64,000 bases of DNA from the NCBI GenBank assembly GCA_006218025.1, contig VBWA01000008.1, positions 167,459-231,458 of the forward strand, given 5' to 3'. This DNA is from Rhodocyclaceae bacterium (lineage in GTDB: Bacteria; Pseudomonadota; Gammaproteobacteria; Burkholderiales; Rhodocyclaceae). The notes below the pieces were generated by a model. That model did no database searches. It worked only from the letters and a program-made list of their open reading frames with translations, and was not told the origin of the DNA. Position numbers and translations under genes: made by a program. Shown piece after piece: positions 7,315 to 14,987 of the stretch. The first letter of the stretch is position 1; each line of letters begins with the position of its first letter.

Positions 7315-8526
7315 TCAGATGTTGGCTGACTTCGGTTCAATTCCTCCTTCGGGAATTGAACCGGCGTCCGTGGCCCAGAATGTCGAAACGGCCTTGCCGC
7401 CGGAGTCGAGTTCGGTGTCCGGCATCCAGCGGCCGTAGGTCTTGCGGATCATGGCCCAATCGCTGTGACCCATCTGCTGGGCGACCCACATGGGGTGTTC
7501 GCCGGCCGAGAGCATCATGCTGGCGTAGGTGTGGCGCGTCTGGTAGGGGTAGCGGTAGCGGATGCCGGCCCGCTTGAGTGCCGGCGCCCACATGGTTTTG
7601 CGGATCGGCTGGTCGCCGGTCCAGCGCTTGCCGTTGCGCGGGTTCTGGAATATCTCGGCATCGTTCAGGAAGGTGAAGGCTTTCTGGTCCTTGAGGGCGG
7701 CGAGCGCAGGGGCGAGCAGTCTGACATCGCGCACGCCGGCGCGGGTTTTGGTGGTCTCGACGGTATCCTTGGCGGCCTGCGTCGAGGCTTTGCTGATGCG
7801 GACGATGCCGCGGATGAAGTCGACGTCGCCCCAGTTGAGGGCGACGAGTTCGGAGGTGCGCAGGCCGGTCCAGAAGGCGAACTGCACCAGATTGCGTGCC
7901 TGGCCTTCGAGCCTGGCCAGAATGGCGGTCTGTTCTTCCTGGGTGAATGGGTCGATGTCGTCCTGCGCGTCGGTGGGGGCGGCGGCTTTTTCATAGGTCC
8001 AGCCAGCGAGCGGGTTGGCGGCGATCAGTTCGTCTTCGAAGGCTTCCTGTAGGGCAGCGCGGAAGACGCTCAGGATGTTGGCGATGCGTTTGTTGCCGGC
8101 TTCAAGGGTGGCGGCCCAGGTCTTGATTTCCGAGCGCTTCAATTCGGCGATCGGGCGATCACCAAATTGCGGAATCAGGATCCCGTCGATGGTCTTGCGG
8201 TAGTCGTTGCAGGTGCTGGCCTTGAGTTGCGGTTTCTTTGCCGCGAGCCATGTATCGAGGTGCTTTTCTACCGTGAGCGCTTTGCCGCTGCGGGCGGCAA
8301 ACTGCTTGGCCTTGGACGAATCGGGGAATGTGGTCAGATAGTCGAATGTGCCTGTTGAAATGGCGTGAAGGATTGCAGCTCGGTGTTGCGCCGCACGCTT
8401 CAGGTTAGCGGGGCTGGGCTCAAGCCTGATCCTCTCTCGGCAGCGGCCACCCTGGTAGTAAAAGTCGATTTCGATGGTTGACTTCGAGCTGGCCCGAACA
8501 CCGTCGAATTTGCGCTCTCCACCCAT
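7315..8526 (-). CDS. int: tyrosine-type site-specific integrase
   Basis: A 403-residue phage-type integrase. The N-terminal region (1-60) is a DUF3596-like arm-binding domain, the SAM-like core-binding domain is about 85-180, and the catalytic domain about 190-370. Catalytic residues seen: Arg223 (TGLRTSEL), Arg331 in YQTRHTYASM, His354 (QQMGHSDW) and Tyr364 (RKTYGRW). The position of the usual first His is Tyr328, common in this subgroup. It mediates integration and excision at the adjacent ssrA site. The last codons contain an 11-bp inverted repeat that copies part of the attachment-site T-arm. Its 5' end overlaps the excisionase-like gene by about 127 bases. Confidence 0.95.
   Translation of the reverse strand: MGGERKFDGVRASSKSTIEIDFYYQGGRCRERIRLEPSPANLKRAAQHRAAILHAISTGTFDYLTTFPDSSKAKQFAARSGKALTVEKHLDTWLAAKKPQLKASTCNDYRKTIDGILIPQFGDRPIAELKRSEIKTWAATLEAGNKRIANILSVFRAALQEAFEDELIAANPLAGWTYEKAAAPTDAQDDIDPFTQEEQTAILARLEGQARNLVQFAFWTGLRTSELVALNWGDVDFIRGIVRISKASTQAAKDTVETTKTRAGVRDVRLLAPALAALKDQKAFTFLNDAEIFQNPRNGKRWTGDQPIRKTMWAPALKRAGIRYRYPYQTRHTYASMMLSAGEHPMWVAQQMGHSDWAMIRKTYGRWMPDTELDSGGKAVSTFWATDAGSIPEGGIEPKSANI
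7334..7362. repeat. inverted repeat in the integrase 3' end resembling the T-arm
   Basis: GGTTCAATTCC (7334-7344) pairs perfectly with GGAATTGAACC (7352-7362) across a 7-base loop. The right half with flanking bases, CGGGAATTGAACC, repeats 7229-7241 of the attachment site. It may be a secondary core site, or may act on transcription of the element end. Confidence 0.6.
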
Positions 8527-8690
8527 TCGTTGTACCCCTCGACATCAATCAGCACCCGGCCATCCGGGGCGCGCTTGAATTCCAATCCTTCGCGCCATAC
8601 GCCGTCGCGCACCTTGGTGCGGATCGCGTCCGGAGTATAGCCCGACCAATCCGCGAAGCGCTTGATGGTCATGTAGCGAACGGCGATCAT
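8400..8690 (-). CDS. xis: excisionase-like small HTH protein
   Basis: A 96-residue protein whose first part reads MTIKRFADWSGYTPDAIRTK then DGVWREGLEFKRAPDGR and VEGYNEWVE. This is the excisionase/AlpA-like winged-helix pattern seen beside tyrosine integrases, with a charged C-terminal tail. It would bind and bend DNA at the element ends to favour excision. Two starts are possible (8690 or 8672); neither has a clear Shine-Dalgarno. It overlaps the 5' end of the integrase gene in another frame by about 127 bases, unusually long, so expression of the two is probably coupled. Confidence 0.75.
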   Translation of the reverse strand: MIAVRYMTIKRFADWSGYTPDAIRTKVRDGVWREGLEFKRAPDGRVLIDVEGYNEWVESANSTVFGPARSQPSKSTFTTRVAAAERGSGLSPAPLT

Positions 8691-8779
8691 TGTGCGGCCC
8701 AGTAGTAACTTGTGACGTGTAAATCTAATCCGACCGTACTGCTTTTCTGGGGCTCAAAAGCGCACAGACCGGGCGCATT

Positions 8780-10492
8780 TCAAATTAGGCCCGCTTCCTC
8801 CAGAAATCGCGACTCAACGCCCTCGTCCATGGCACTGCTGAGAATCAAGCGATTTTTTGCGCGAGTCATGCCGACGTACATCAGCCTGCGCTCTTCCTCT
8901 TCGGATGAATCGGTATGCGGAAGATTTCCATCCTCGGTGCCCATGATCCACACGTTGTCGAACTCAAGCCCCTTGCAGGAATGGAGAGTCATCAGATGGA
9001 TTCCAGCTGACTTCTGCTTGTTGTCGGCTGTCGTAAGGAACCGCAAGCGCTGCCCCAGTGATCCGGACAGTTTGGCGACGGATGACTCCAGTCGATTCAG
9101 CATGGCAACCTGCTGATCGTTCTTGCAGTGAGGTAGAAGCCAGGCTGATACTCCATGCACCACCAGTTCAACCCGGCCTTTTCTCGCTTGCTCGGTCCAT
9201 GACGAGAAACCGGCCAGCAATCCCGCCACTCGCTGGTGGTGATCGCCTTCGGGGCCACGCAATTCGAGGATCTTGGTGAGGTACTGCATGCAATCACCTT
9301 CACCTTGAACTTCGCGTGAATTCAAGTAGGCAGGGGCCACCCCGGCAAAGGCCAGTGCATTCGCGGCGCCTGTCCAGCCACCATCGAGCACGCTACGCTG
9401 GATACCCAGAAAGGCGCTTCCGAGTTTTCGGTCCCATATCCTCTTGCCCCCGGTACGTTTGTACGGGATACCCGATCCGCTGAGGCAAATCTCGATTGGA
9501 TCCAGCTGACTATTGGTTCGCCCGAGAATCCCCCATTCGGCGTCGATGCCGAGCGTCCTGATCCGGTCCGCCACAATATCGGCCTCATCCCAGCGGTCAG
9601 AGGCTCTGACTATCTGGATATCGCCTGTGGATGTCCTGAACGCCTCTATGCGCTTCGGCGCTCGCTCCTTGTTGTGGGCGATCAGCTTTGCGGCATGATC
9701 CAGAATGTTAGGTGCGCAGCGGTAATTCAGCGGCAGGGTTGTCTCAGTCGATGCCAGGGTCTCGGTGACCTCGATCAGACCTGCATACCCCATGGCATGC
9801 CGGAAGGCGTACAGACTTTGATCATCATCCCCGACCAGGGTGACCTCGATGCCGGCGAGGCCGTGAGCTTTCACCCATGCCACCTGCACTTCATCCATAT
9901 CCTGAGCTTCGTCGACCAGCAGCCAGCGGATGGGCAGGGTCAGCAACTCGCCGGATTTGATTTTCTGGACAGCCGACAGCACGATGTCCGCGAAGTCCAT
10001 CGCGCCCTCGGATGCGAGCGTGTCCTGGTAGGCGATATAGATCGCCTCGATGCCTGGGTCCGCAAAGAGTGGCGTTCTGATCCTCGCCTTTGCACTATCG
10101 ATGTTTTTGACGACATCCTCGAACGTCGCTTCGATCGGATGCTGGGCCATGCATCGGCGCAGTACCGCCATCCTTTCTCCATCTGACAGCAGGCGCTTCG
10201 GTTTCTGGCCACGTGGCAATCGCCTGAGCTGCGAGAGTGCGATGGAGTGAAAAGTTCCCACCGCGAGACGCCGCGCAACATCGGCACCACAGGACGGAAG
10301 GATACGTGCCTTGAGTTCCTCGGCCGCGTCTCGAGTGAAGGTGACGGCGCACAAGCGTCCCTTGTCATGCGATGCAAGCAACCAAATGGCTCGCTCGGAA
10401 AGTACGCGAGTTTTACCGGAGCCAGGACATGCAAGAACAGTGCAGTGGCCGACGGTGGAAACCGCACGCTCCTGGTGCGGATTCAGGTCCAC
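8780..10492 (-). CDS. UvrD/Rep-family ATP-dependent DNA helicase
   Basis: A 570-residue superfamily 1A helicase. Motif Q/I: NPHQERAV and ACPGSGKTRV (residues 21-30). Motif II: VDEAQDMDEV. Motif III: VGDDDQSLYAFRHA. Motif IV region: LPLNYRC. Motif V: TLHSCKGLEFDNVWI. Motif VI: YVGMTRAKNRLIL. It is shorter than chromosomal UvrD (about 720), lacking part of the 2B and C-terminal regions. It starts with GTG directly after the stop of the DUF1845 gene, so both form one unit. A role in unwinding element DNA for transfer or replication is inferred from context. Confidence 0.9.
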   Translation of the reverse strand: MDLNPHQERAVSTVGHCTVLACPGSGKTRVLSERAIWLLASHDKGRLCAVTFTRDAAEELKARILPSCGADVARRLAVGTFHSIALSQLRRLPRGQKPKRLLSDGERMAVLRRCMAQHPIEATFEDVVKNIDSAKARIRTPLFADPGIEAIYIAYQDTLASEGAMDFADIVLSAVQKIKSGELLTLPIRWLLVDEAQDMDEVQVAWVKAHGLAGIEVTLVGDDDQSLYAFRHAMGYAGLIEVTETLASTETTLPLNYRCAPNILDHAAKLIAHNKERAPKRIEAFRTSTGDIQIVRASDRWDEADIVADRIRTLGIDAEWGILGRTNSQLDPIEICLSGSGIPYKRTGGKRIWDRKLGSAFLGIQRSVLDGGWTGAANALAFAGVAPAYLNSREVQGEGDCMQYLTKILELRGPEGDHHQRVAGLLAGFSSWTEQARKGRVELVVHGVSAWLLPHCKNDQQVAMLNRLESSVAKLSGSLGQRLRFLTTADNKQKSAGIHLMTLHSCKGLEFDNVWIMGTEDGNLPHTDSSEEEERRLMYVGMTRAKNRLILSSAMDEGVESRFLEEAGLI

Positions 10493-11131
10493 CTATGCAA
10501 CGAGAGCGGATACAGGCGATTCCGTTTCCGTTGGGGTTACGGCAATGGCTGGGGATGCTGAATCAGTCTCGGCTACACGGCTAGTGTTTTTTCGGGCGGC
10601 GATGCTCGCTCGACTGGCCAGACCGCGAAAGCCCCCGGCAATGCGCAAGAGGCGGCGCTTCCATTCATACAGGCTGCTGGAATAGTTTCCGTCCGGGATC
10701 GAACCCGATAACCAAAGGGTGTCGAATTTTCCAACCAATCCATCAAACTCGCGGATGAGTCCGATGTAGCGGACTGCGCGAGGAGAGGTGATCCTGGCCT
10801 CAAGCTCCTTCGGGTTCGAGTAGGTGACGCCGGCAAACTCGATACCGTTTGCATCGGCCAGCTTTTCAAGTCGAGCCACCTCGGTACGCATGTCTTCGAA
10901 CATCTTGTCCAGGCGATCATCAACAATCGTCTCTACCTCGCGCGCCTGCTCGTCAGTGCCAATGACACGCAACACGACTGACAGAGAGAAAATTGCATTT
11001 GCGCAAAGCTCGAATCCCCGATCAAACACCTGCTGGGCATGAAGAGAATGAAGTCTTACCTTCTGCGTGAAGTAGGGCCGACTGATGTCGTGTGACGCAG
11101 ATGGAATGAACGCGGGCGGCCTGGTTGCCAT
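10493..11131 (-). CDS. DUF1845 (AcaB-related) mobile-element protein
   Basis: A 212-residue protein with the DUF1845 pattern: VARLEKLADANGIEFAGVTYSN, then ITSPRAVRYIGLIREFDGL and DTLWLSGSIPDG ending in a basic helix YEWKRRLLRIAGGF. The family is found mainly on integrative and conjugative elements and includes AcaB-type regulators (from memory). A regulatory role is possible but not shown. The start ATG has AGGAG upstream. The stop TAG abuts the GTG of the helicase. The divergent spacer towards 11286 carries the first structured leader of the plus-strand module. Confidence 0.7.
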   Translation of the reverse strand: MATRPPAFIPSASHDISRPYFTQKVRLHSLHAQQVFDRGFELCANAIFSLSVVLRVIGTDEQAREVETIVDDRLDKMFEDMRTEVARLEKLADANGIEFAGVTYSNPKELEARITSPRAVRYIGLIREFDGLVGKFDTLWLSGSIPDGNYSSSLYEWKRRLLRIAGGFRGLASRASIAARKNTSRVAETDSASPAIAVTPTETESPVSALVA

Positions 11132-11285
11132 CTATGAACTCCTGGTGAGATAGGCTCATGCTACAAAACCAGGCGCCGGAATCGAATGCGAAAAGCGCAC
11201 AAAAGTGCACCGTCTGGCGGTTGCAAATCAGAAACGGCTCAGTGAAAATGGCTCCACATTCGTTGTGCCTAGTGCCATCGATGAA

Positions 11286-11421
11286 GCGGTAGCTGGCCGC
11301 TGGAAACAATCAGCATTTACGTGCCGTTCATGCCAGTGCGTGGCGGTATTCATCAACCCCTGCGGGATGCCCATCCCGCAATGGGGAAAGGTGTTTCCAG
11401 GGGTTTTTACCTGGAGGCATC
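11286..11421 (+). promoter_or_regulatory. structured RNA leader (medium form)
   Basis: Begins with GCGG-TAGCTGG-CCGC (11286-11300), followed by GAAACAATCAGCA. Next is a strong hairpin TGCGGGAT/ATCCCGCA enclosed by CCCC/GGGG (11357-11386). Last, CCAGG/CCTGG pairs just ahead of and into the Shine-Dalgarno of the next gene. It shares these parts with the leaders at 12285, 14988, 17886 and 21890. The remainder of 11132-11285 shows no gene. Confidence 0.7.
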
Positions 11422-11781
11422 ATGGAAAAAGTTCTTCTGGTTGCATCGCTTATCGGGACAGTCCATCTTTTCCTGCTTGCTGTTGGCAGGTTCGGACACC
11501 TGGCATTTTCACCGCCGGTGGCCACACCTGAACACTGGCCCGGCGCGCAAAAGATCCCCGAATGGCACCGATCCGTGTCCGCGTCCTCGCTTGCCAGTCA
11601 TGACGATGGCGAGGAGGACTGGTCGAAGTACGACGTACCTGCCTTTATTCGGCGCGGTATTCCGATGCCGAAGCTGGACGTCGTCCAACCGAAAAAGCCG
11701 GCCAAAAGAAAGAAGGCCGTCAAAAAGTCGCAAGTTGTTGCTCCCACCGAAACCGAAGCCCGGTTTGAAGTGGTGCTCTAA
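11422..11781 (+). CDS. small membrane-anchored protein, unknown
   Basis: A 119-residue protein I do not recognise. It has one hydrophobic N-terminal segment (about residues 3-28, VLLVASLIGTVHLFLLAVG), a polar acidic middle (DDGEEDWSKYDVPAFIRRG) and a Lys-rich stretch (KPAKRKKAVKKS) near the C-terminus. The shape suggests a single-pass inner-membrane protein with a basic, possibly nucleic-acid-binding, cytoplasmic tail. The start has CTGGAGGCATC upstream, the same spacing as in the other plus-strand genes of the element, and it is the first gene of the module. Confidence 0.65.
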   Translation: MEKVLLVASLIGTVHLFLLAVGRFGHLAFSPPVATPEHWPGAQKIPEWHRSVSASSLASHDDGEEDWSKYDVPAFIRRGIPMPKLDVVQPKKPAKRKKAVKKSQVVAPTETEARFEVVL

Positions 11782-11805
11782 CTCGACACTCTGAAGCGAT
11801 TCAAA

Positions 11806-11869
11806 CCCATGCGGGGATACTTTCCCCGCCTGGGGCCTGGTGTCTCCGCATCTTTTTCAAGGAGACATC
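11806..11869 (+). promoter_or_regulatory. structured RNA leader (short form)
   Basis: Two hairpins only: GCGGGGA/TCCCCGC within 11806-11835, then TGTCTCC (11841-11847) pairing perfectly with GGAGACA (11861-11867), which contains the Shine-Dalgarno of the microprotein starting at 11870. Confidence 0.7.
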
Positions 11870-11950
11870 ATGGAACTCGTTCTTATCGCGTGCTGCATTA
11901 GTGGCTTCGTCATCAGTCGTCCGATCATTCGGGCGCTGGGTCTGCGCTAA
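11870..11950 (+). CDS. 26-residue hydrophobic microprotein A
   Basis: This tiny gene encodes MELVLIACCISGFVISRPII followed by RALGLR. One hydrophobic helix plus a basic C-terminus suggests a single-pass membrane peptide. It is real rather than chance because a second open frame at 12096 encodes a near copy with the same C-terminal half (SGFxISRPIxRALGLR), and because it has a strong, hairpin-buried GGAG five bases before the ATG. Function unknown; similarity in shape to regulatory membrane peptides or short toxins is only a comparison. Confidence 0.65.
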   Translation: MELVLIACCISGFVISRPIIRALGLR

Positions 11951-11977
11951 ACCAGCACCAACCTCGCCTGTGGGAAT

Positions 11978-12023
11978 CCCGCAGGCCTAAAGATTTTCGA
12001 AAGAGAGTCCTTAGGCCTGCGGG
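11978..12023. terminator. 13-bp perfect inverted repeat after microprotein A
   Basis: CCCGCAGGCCTAA (11978-11990) pairs with TTAGGCCTGCGGG (12011-12023) across about 20 bases. Only a weak T-rich tail follows (GTTGTTA), so it may be a terminator or an mRNA-stabilising stem. Confidence 0.5.
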
Positions 12024-12095
12024 GTTGTTACGGGCGCGCATCAAGCCTGGCAACTCGTGTGGGGTTCATTCATCAACCCGACAAGGAGCCTAGCC

Positions 12096-12179
12096 ATGAT
12101 ATTTCTGATACTCGCGATGTGTGCCGTTTCTGGTTTCATCATCAGCCGCCCCATCGTTCGCGCGCTGGGGCTGCGATGA
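12096..12179 (+). CDS. 27-residue hydrophobic microprotein B (paralogue of A)
   Basis: The gene encodes MIFLILAMCAVSGFIISRPI followed by VRALGLR. It is clearly related to microprotein A: after different first residues both share SGF(V/I)ISRPI(I/V)RALGLR. ACAAGGAGCCTAGCC precedes the ATG. The leader before it has only CAACCC in common with the structured leaders. The conserved basic end and variable hydrophobic start suggest a membrane peptide with a conserved cytoplasmic tip. The function is not known to me. Confidence 0.65.
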   Translation: MIFLILAMCAVSGFIISRPIVRALGLR

Positions 12180-12226
12180 CGACTGGCACCTGTCGTCAAG
12201 ATGCGTCTCACCCCTTGATCGTCAGG

Positions 12227-12261
12227 CATCACGCAAACCGGATATTGTGGTTTGCGTGATG
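12227..12261. terminator. 13-bp perfect inverted repeat after microprotein B
   Basis: CATCACGCAAACC pairs with GGTTTGCGTGATG across a 9-base loop. There is no T-run, so it may be a Rho-independent-like stem of low efficiency or a 3' stability element. Confidence 0.5.
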
Positions 12262-12284
12262 CGTGATCCACCTATCCCGCGCTT

Positions 12285-12514
12285 TGGTGCGGGCTTTCCA
12301 GAACTCATCGCGCGGTGTGCTGCGGTGTGCTGCGGAAAGCCAGATTGTCGCTTCTGGGTAACCAGGAGCATCAAGAGGCGGTAGCTGGCCGCTCGAAACA
12401 AACAGCCATTAGCGACAGTCAGGCAACTGCCTGTCATTACCAACCCCGCCAGGGACGCATGTTCCCGGCAGGGAATGAGTGCCTTCAGCGGGAATCTTGC
12501 CTCTGGAGGTAGAA
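12285..12514 (+). promoter_or_regulatory. structured RNA leader (long form) of the RecE-like gene
   Basis: Parts in order: a long-range stem GGCTTTCC (12292-12299) with GGAAAGCC (12334-12341); a small hairpin CTGG-GTAA-CCAG; GCGG-TAGCTGG-CCGC (12378-12392) followed by GAAACAAACAGC; a stem with GACAG/CTGTC; CAACCCC and the CCGCC...GGCAGG region; and CTTCAG pairing with the Shine-Dalgarno CTGGAG. Three other leaders share this order with compensating base changes. Confidence 0.75.
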
Positions 12515-13468
12515 ATGCTTATAGAAACTCAAGTCGGCCTTCTGTCGATGGCGTCCGAGGAGTACCACCGCAACAAGGACGCTGTCGGGCATTCAAGCCT
12601 TGTGCGGATCATGCGGTCCCCGGCGCATTTTCAGGAATACGTCACCCATCCGCCCGAGCCGACCCCGGCAATGGCATTTGGTACGGCCGTTCACTCCGCG
12701 GTTCTTGAGCCGGCCGCATTCGCTTCCGACTATGCGGTATTCGATGAGTCGCAACTCGAAGGTTCGTTGCAGTCGCTCGATGACTACAAGGCGGCGGCTG
12801 CGGAACTTGGTATCAAGGTCGGGAAGATGAAGAAGGAAGAGATCAAGGACGCCATCAAGGTGGCCGACGTCGAGTCCAGATTTGTCTTTCGGGAGGATGC
12901 AATTGCCAGGTTATATGACGGCAAGCAAATCCTGACACCCACCCTGATGATGGCCATCCGGTCCATTCAGGCAAGCATCTCTCGTCACATTGGCGCTTCG
13001 CGTTTGCTGGCGAACGGGATGGCTGAAATGTCCGGCTTCTGGAGTGATCCGGAGACCGGGCTCGGATGTAAGTGCCGACCGGACTGGCTTGCAATGGCCG
13101 AAGGAATCGTCACCGGCATCGTGGATGTAAAAACCTGCGTCGATGCCTCGGCAGAGGGATTTGCTCGTTCAATCGCCACGCTCGGTTACGACCTGCAGGC
13201 GGCGTTCTATCAGGACGGCGTCAAGGCCATTACGGGCAGGACGCTCCCGTTCTACTTCATCGCCGTCGAAAAGGACGCTCCGCAAGCGGCAGCGGTCTAT
13301 CGGGCTAGCGAGGAGGTCATCGACGTCGGGCGCGCCAAGTTTCGCGGTGCGCTTCAGCTCCTGCAATGGTGTCGTGCGAACAACCGCTGGCCGGCGTATC
13401 AGCCAAACGGGGAGATCGAAACGATCGAATTGCCACGCTGGGCGGCGAACTTTGATCTGGAGAGCTGA
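12515..13468 (+). CDS. RecE-like PD-(D/E)XK exonuclease
   Basis: A 317-residue nuclease of the DUF3799/exonuclease VIII type. Active-site pattern: His60 in FGTAVHSAVL, Asp190 in KCRPDWLAM, Asp204 and Lys206 in GIVDVKTC, and Tyr225-Gln228 in YDLQAAFY. Such enzymes degrade one strand of duplex ends and hand the single strand to a RecT-type annealing protein, which is encoded two genes downstream. Start MLIETQVG is chosen for its CTGGAGG Shine-Dalgarno, 5 bases upstream in the same layout as the neighbours; an in-frame ATG at 12479 lies inside the leader. Confidence 0.85.
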   Translation: MLIETQVGLLSMASEEYHRNKDAVGHSSLVRIMRSPAHFQEYVTHPPEPTPAMAFGTAVHSAVLEPAAFASDYAVFDESQLEGSLQSLDDYKAAAAELGIKVGKMKKEEIKDAIKVADVESRFVFREDAIARLYDGKQILTPTLMMAIRSIQASISRHIGASRLLANGMAEMSGFWSDPETGLGCKCRPDWLAMAEGIVTGIVDVKTCVDASAEGFARSIATLGYDLQAAFYQDGVKAITGRTLPFYFIAVEKDAPQAAAVYRASEEVIDVGRAKFRGALQLLQWCRANNRWPAYQPNGEIETIELPRWAANFDLES

Positions 13469-13469
13469 A

Positions 13470-13760
13470 ATGCCGAGCAATCCAATCGAGAAGGTCGCAC
13501 CTTATCTCTACGAGGTCGGGGATCCGATTCTGTCGATCGCTGCCCGAGTGGAAGCAAAGGTGGATGCCCTCAAACAGGCGGAAGCCGAAGTTGTTCGTTG
13601 CAGACGCGCGCTCAAGGAAAGTCGCCGATTGCTCCTTGCCTGCGTCAAGCATAGCTATGTGGATTCGGAAATTGAAACCGCAGATGCGATGTGCAACCGA
13701 CAGAAATTCCGTCCTCAGGCTATGCAAGCCCTCGCACCGAGGAATAGTCTGAAACGGTGA
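13470..13760 (+). CDS. small coiled-coil protein between RecE-like and RecT
   Basis: A 96-residue protein I do not recognise. Residues about 24-60 (AARVEAKVDALKQAEAEV and RCRRALKESRRLLL) form a heptad-like charged helix, with Cys residues at about 45, 58 and 75. The start lies one base after the stop of the nuclease gene with GGAGAGC upstream, so it is co-translated with it. An accessory role in the recombination pair is possible from position only. Confidence 0.65.
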   Translation: MPSNPIEKVAPYLYEVGDPILSIAARVEAKVDALKQAEAEVVRCRRALKESRRLLLACVKHSYVDSEIETADAMCNRQKFRPQAMQALAPRNSLKR

Positions 13761-13769
13761 AGTAGCAGC

Positions 13770-13850
13770 AGTAATCAACCCGGCGGGAATGCCATGTTCC
13801 CGCAAGGGGCGTGGTGTGACCGCCTTTTCTATTTATTGGAGGTCAATACC
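13770..13850 (+). promoter_or_regulatory. structured RNA leader (short form) of recT
   Basis: CAACCCGGCGGGAA...TTCCCGCAAGGGG forms the first hairpin. TGACC then pairs with GGTCA, the latter overlapping the Shine-Dalgarno GGAGG before the recT ATG. Confidence 0.6.
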
Positions 13851-14978
13851 ATGTCACTGCAAGCCTTGAGAAACATCAATCGCAACACGCCCAACGATGC
13901 TGAGCAACCGAAAGGTTTCCCGGCCATGCTGGAACAGTTCAAGGGTGAAATTGCCCGCGCCCTGCCCAAGCACATCAATCCGGACCGCATGGCGCGCATT
14001 GCACTTACTGCATTCCGAATGACACCCAAGCTTGGAGAGTGTGATCCCCGCAGCGTATTCGCCGCGGTCATCCAGTCTTCGCAGATGGGGCTGGAAGTCG
14101 GTCTCATGGGGGAAGCGCATCTGGTGCCGTTTGGCAACCAGTGCCAGCTGATCCCCGGCTACACGGGCCTGATGAAGCTCGCTCGACAGTCCGGACTGGT
14201 TCAGGACATCTATGCTCACGAAGTCAGGGTGAATGACGTTTTTACCCTCAAGCTGGGCATGGAACGCAGTCTCGATCACGAGCCATTGACGACGCTGGGC
14301 GGCTTTCCTGCCGCCGACGACGAGCGTGGCGAGGTCGCCGGTTTCTATTCCGTCGCGGTGTTCAAGGATGGAAGTCGGACGTTTGTGGCGATGGGGCGCA
14401 AGGAGGTTGAAAAGATTCGCGATAACTCGCGAGGCTATCAGTCTGCCAAGCGATACAAGAAGGAGTCTGTATGGGATTCCGACTTTACGGCGATGGGCCT
14501 GAAGACAGCGATTCGTCGCTTGTGCAAATTCCTGCCCAAGTCACCCGAACTGGCCTCTGCACTGGCGCTGGATGCTGCTGCGGAGCAGGGCAAGGCGCAA
14601 AACCTGAATTTGACCGATGTGATCGAGGGCAACTACGCACCGATCATTGACGACGAGACGGGCGAGATCGCAGACGCCAAGCCGGTGACGGGCCGCGATG
14701 CCAGGCAATCCAGGCCGGGTGGCGATCCGGTTGAGGTGGCTGACGCAACTGGAAAGAAGGTGAAAGTGGATGGCGTGTCTGCCATCGCTACCGACCCCTC
14801 CGGCCAGGAACCCAGCGCCAGGCTGAAAGCGATCTACGAACAGATGGCCAAGGCAACAAGCACGGAAGTGCTGGACGAGATTTATGTCCGCGCCGAAGGT
14901 GATCTGGATGGAGCCGAACTGGAGGCCTTGATGCGGGAATACCGCACATGCAAGGCAGCCATCGGCCGACTGATCTAA
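13851..14978 (+). CDS. recT: RecT-family single-strand annealing protein
   Basis: A 375-residue RecT homologue. Family segments: RALPKHINPDRMARIALTAF, CDPRSVFAAVIQSSQMGLEVG, AHLVPFGNQCQLIPGYTGLM, and SDFTAMGLKTAIRRLCKFLP. It anneals complementary single strands and promotes strand exchange, usually with a RecE-type nuclease, which is encoded just upstream. The C-terminal third (after about 270) is longer and more variable than in phage RecT. The ATG (MSLQALRNIN) follows ATTGGAGGTCAATACC; the frame is open further upstream but only through the leader. Confidence 0.93.
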   Translation: MSLQALRNINRNTPNDAEQPKGFPAMLEQFKGEIARALPKHINPDRMARIALTAFRMTPKLGECDPRSVFAAVIQSSQMGLEVGLMGEAHLVPFGNQCQLIPGYTGLMKLARQSGLVQDIYAHEVRVNDVFTLKLGMERSLDHEPLTTLGGFPAADDERGEVAGFYSVAVFKDGSRTFVAMGRKEVEKIRDNSRGYQSAKRYKKESVWDSDFTAMGLKTAIRRLCKFLPKSPELASALALDAAAEQGKAQNLNLTDVIEGNYAPIIDDETGEIADAKPVTGRDARQSRPGGDPVEVADATGKKVKVDGVSAIATDPSGQEPSARLKAIYEQMAKATSTEVLDEIYVRAEGDLDGAELEALMREYRTCKAAIGRLI

Positions 14979-14987
14979 ACCCCTCCC

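Noticed and set aside
12227..12261. Inverted repeat as a standard intrinsic terminator
   Set aside because: No T-run follows the stem, so it is listed only as a stem with uncertain function.
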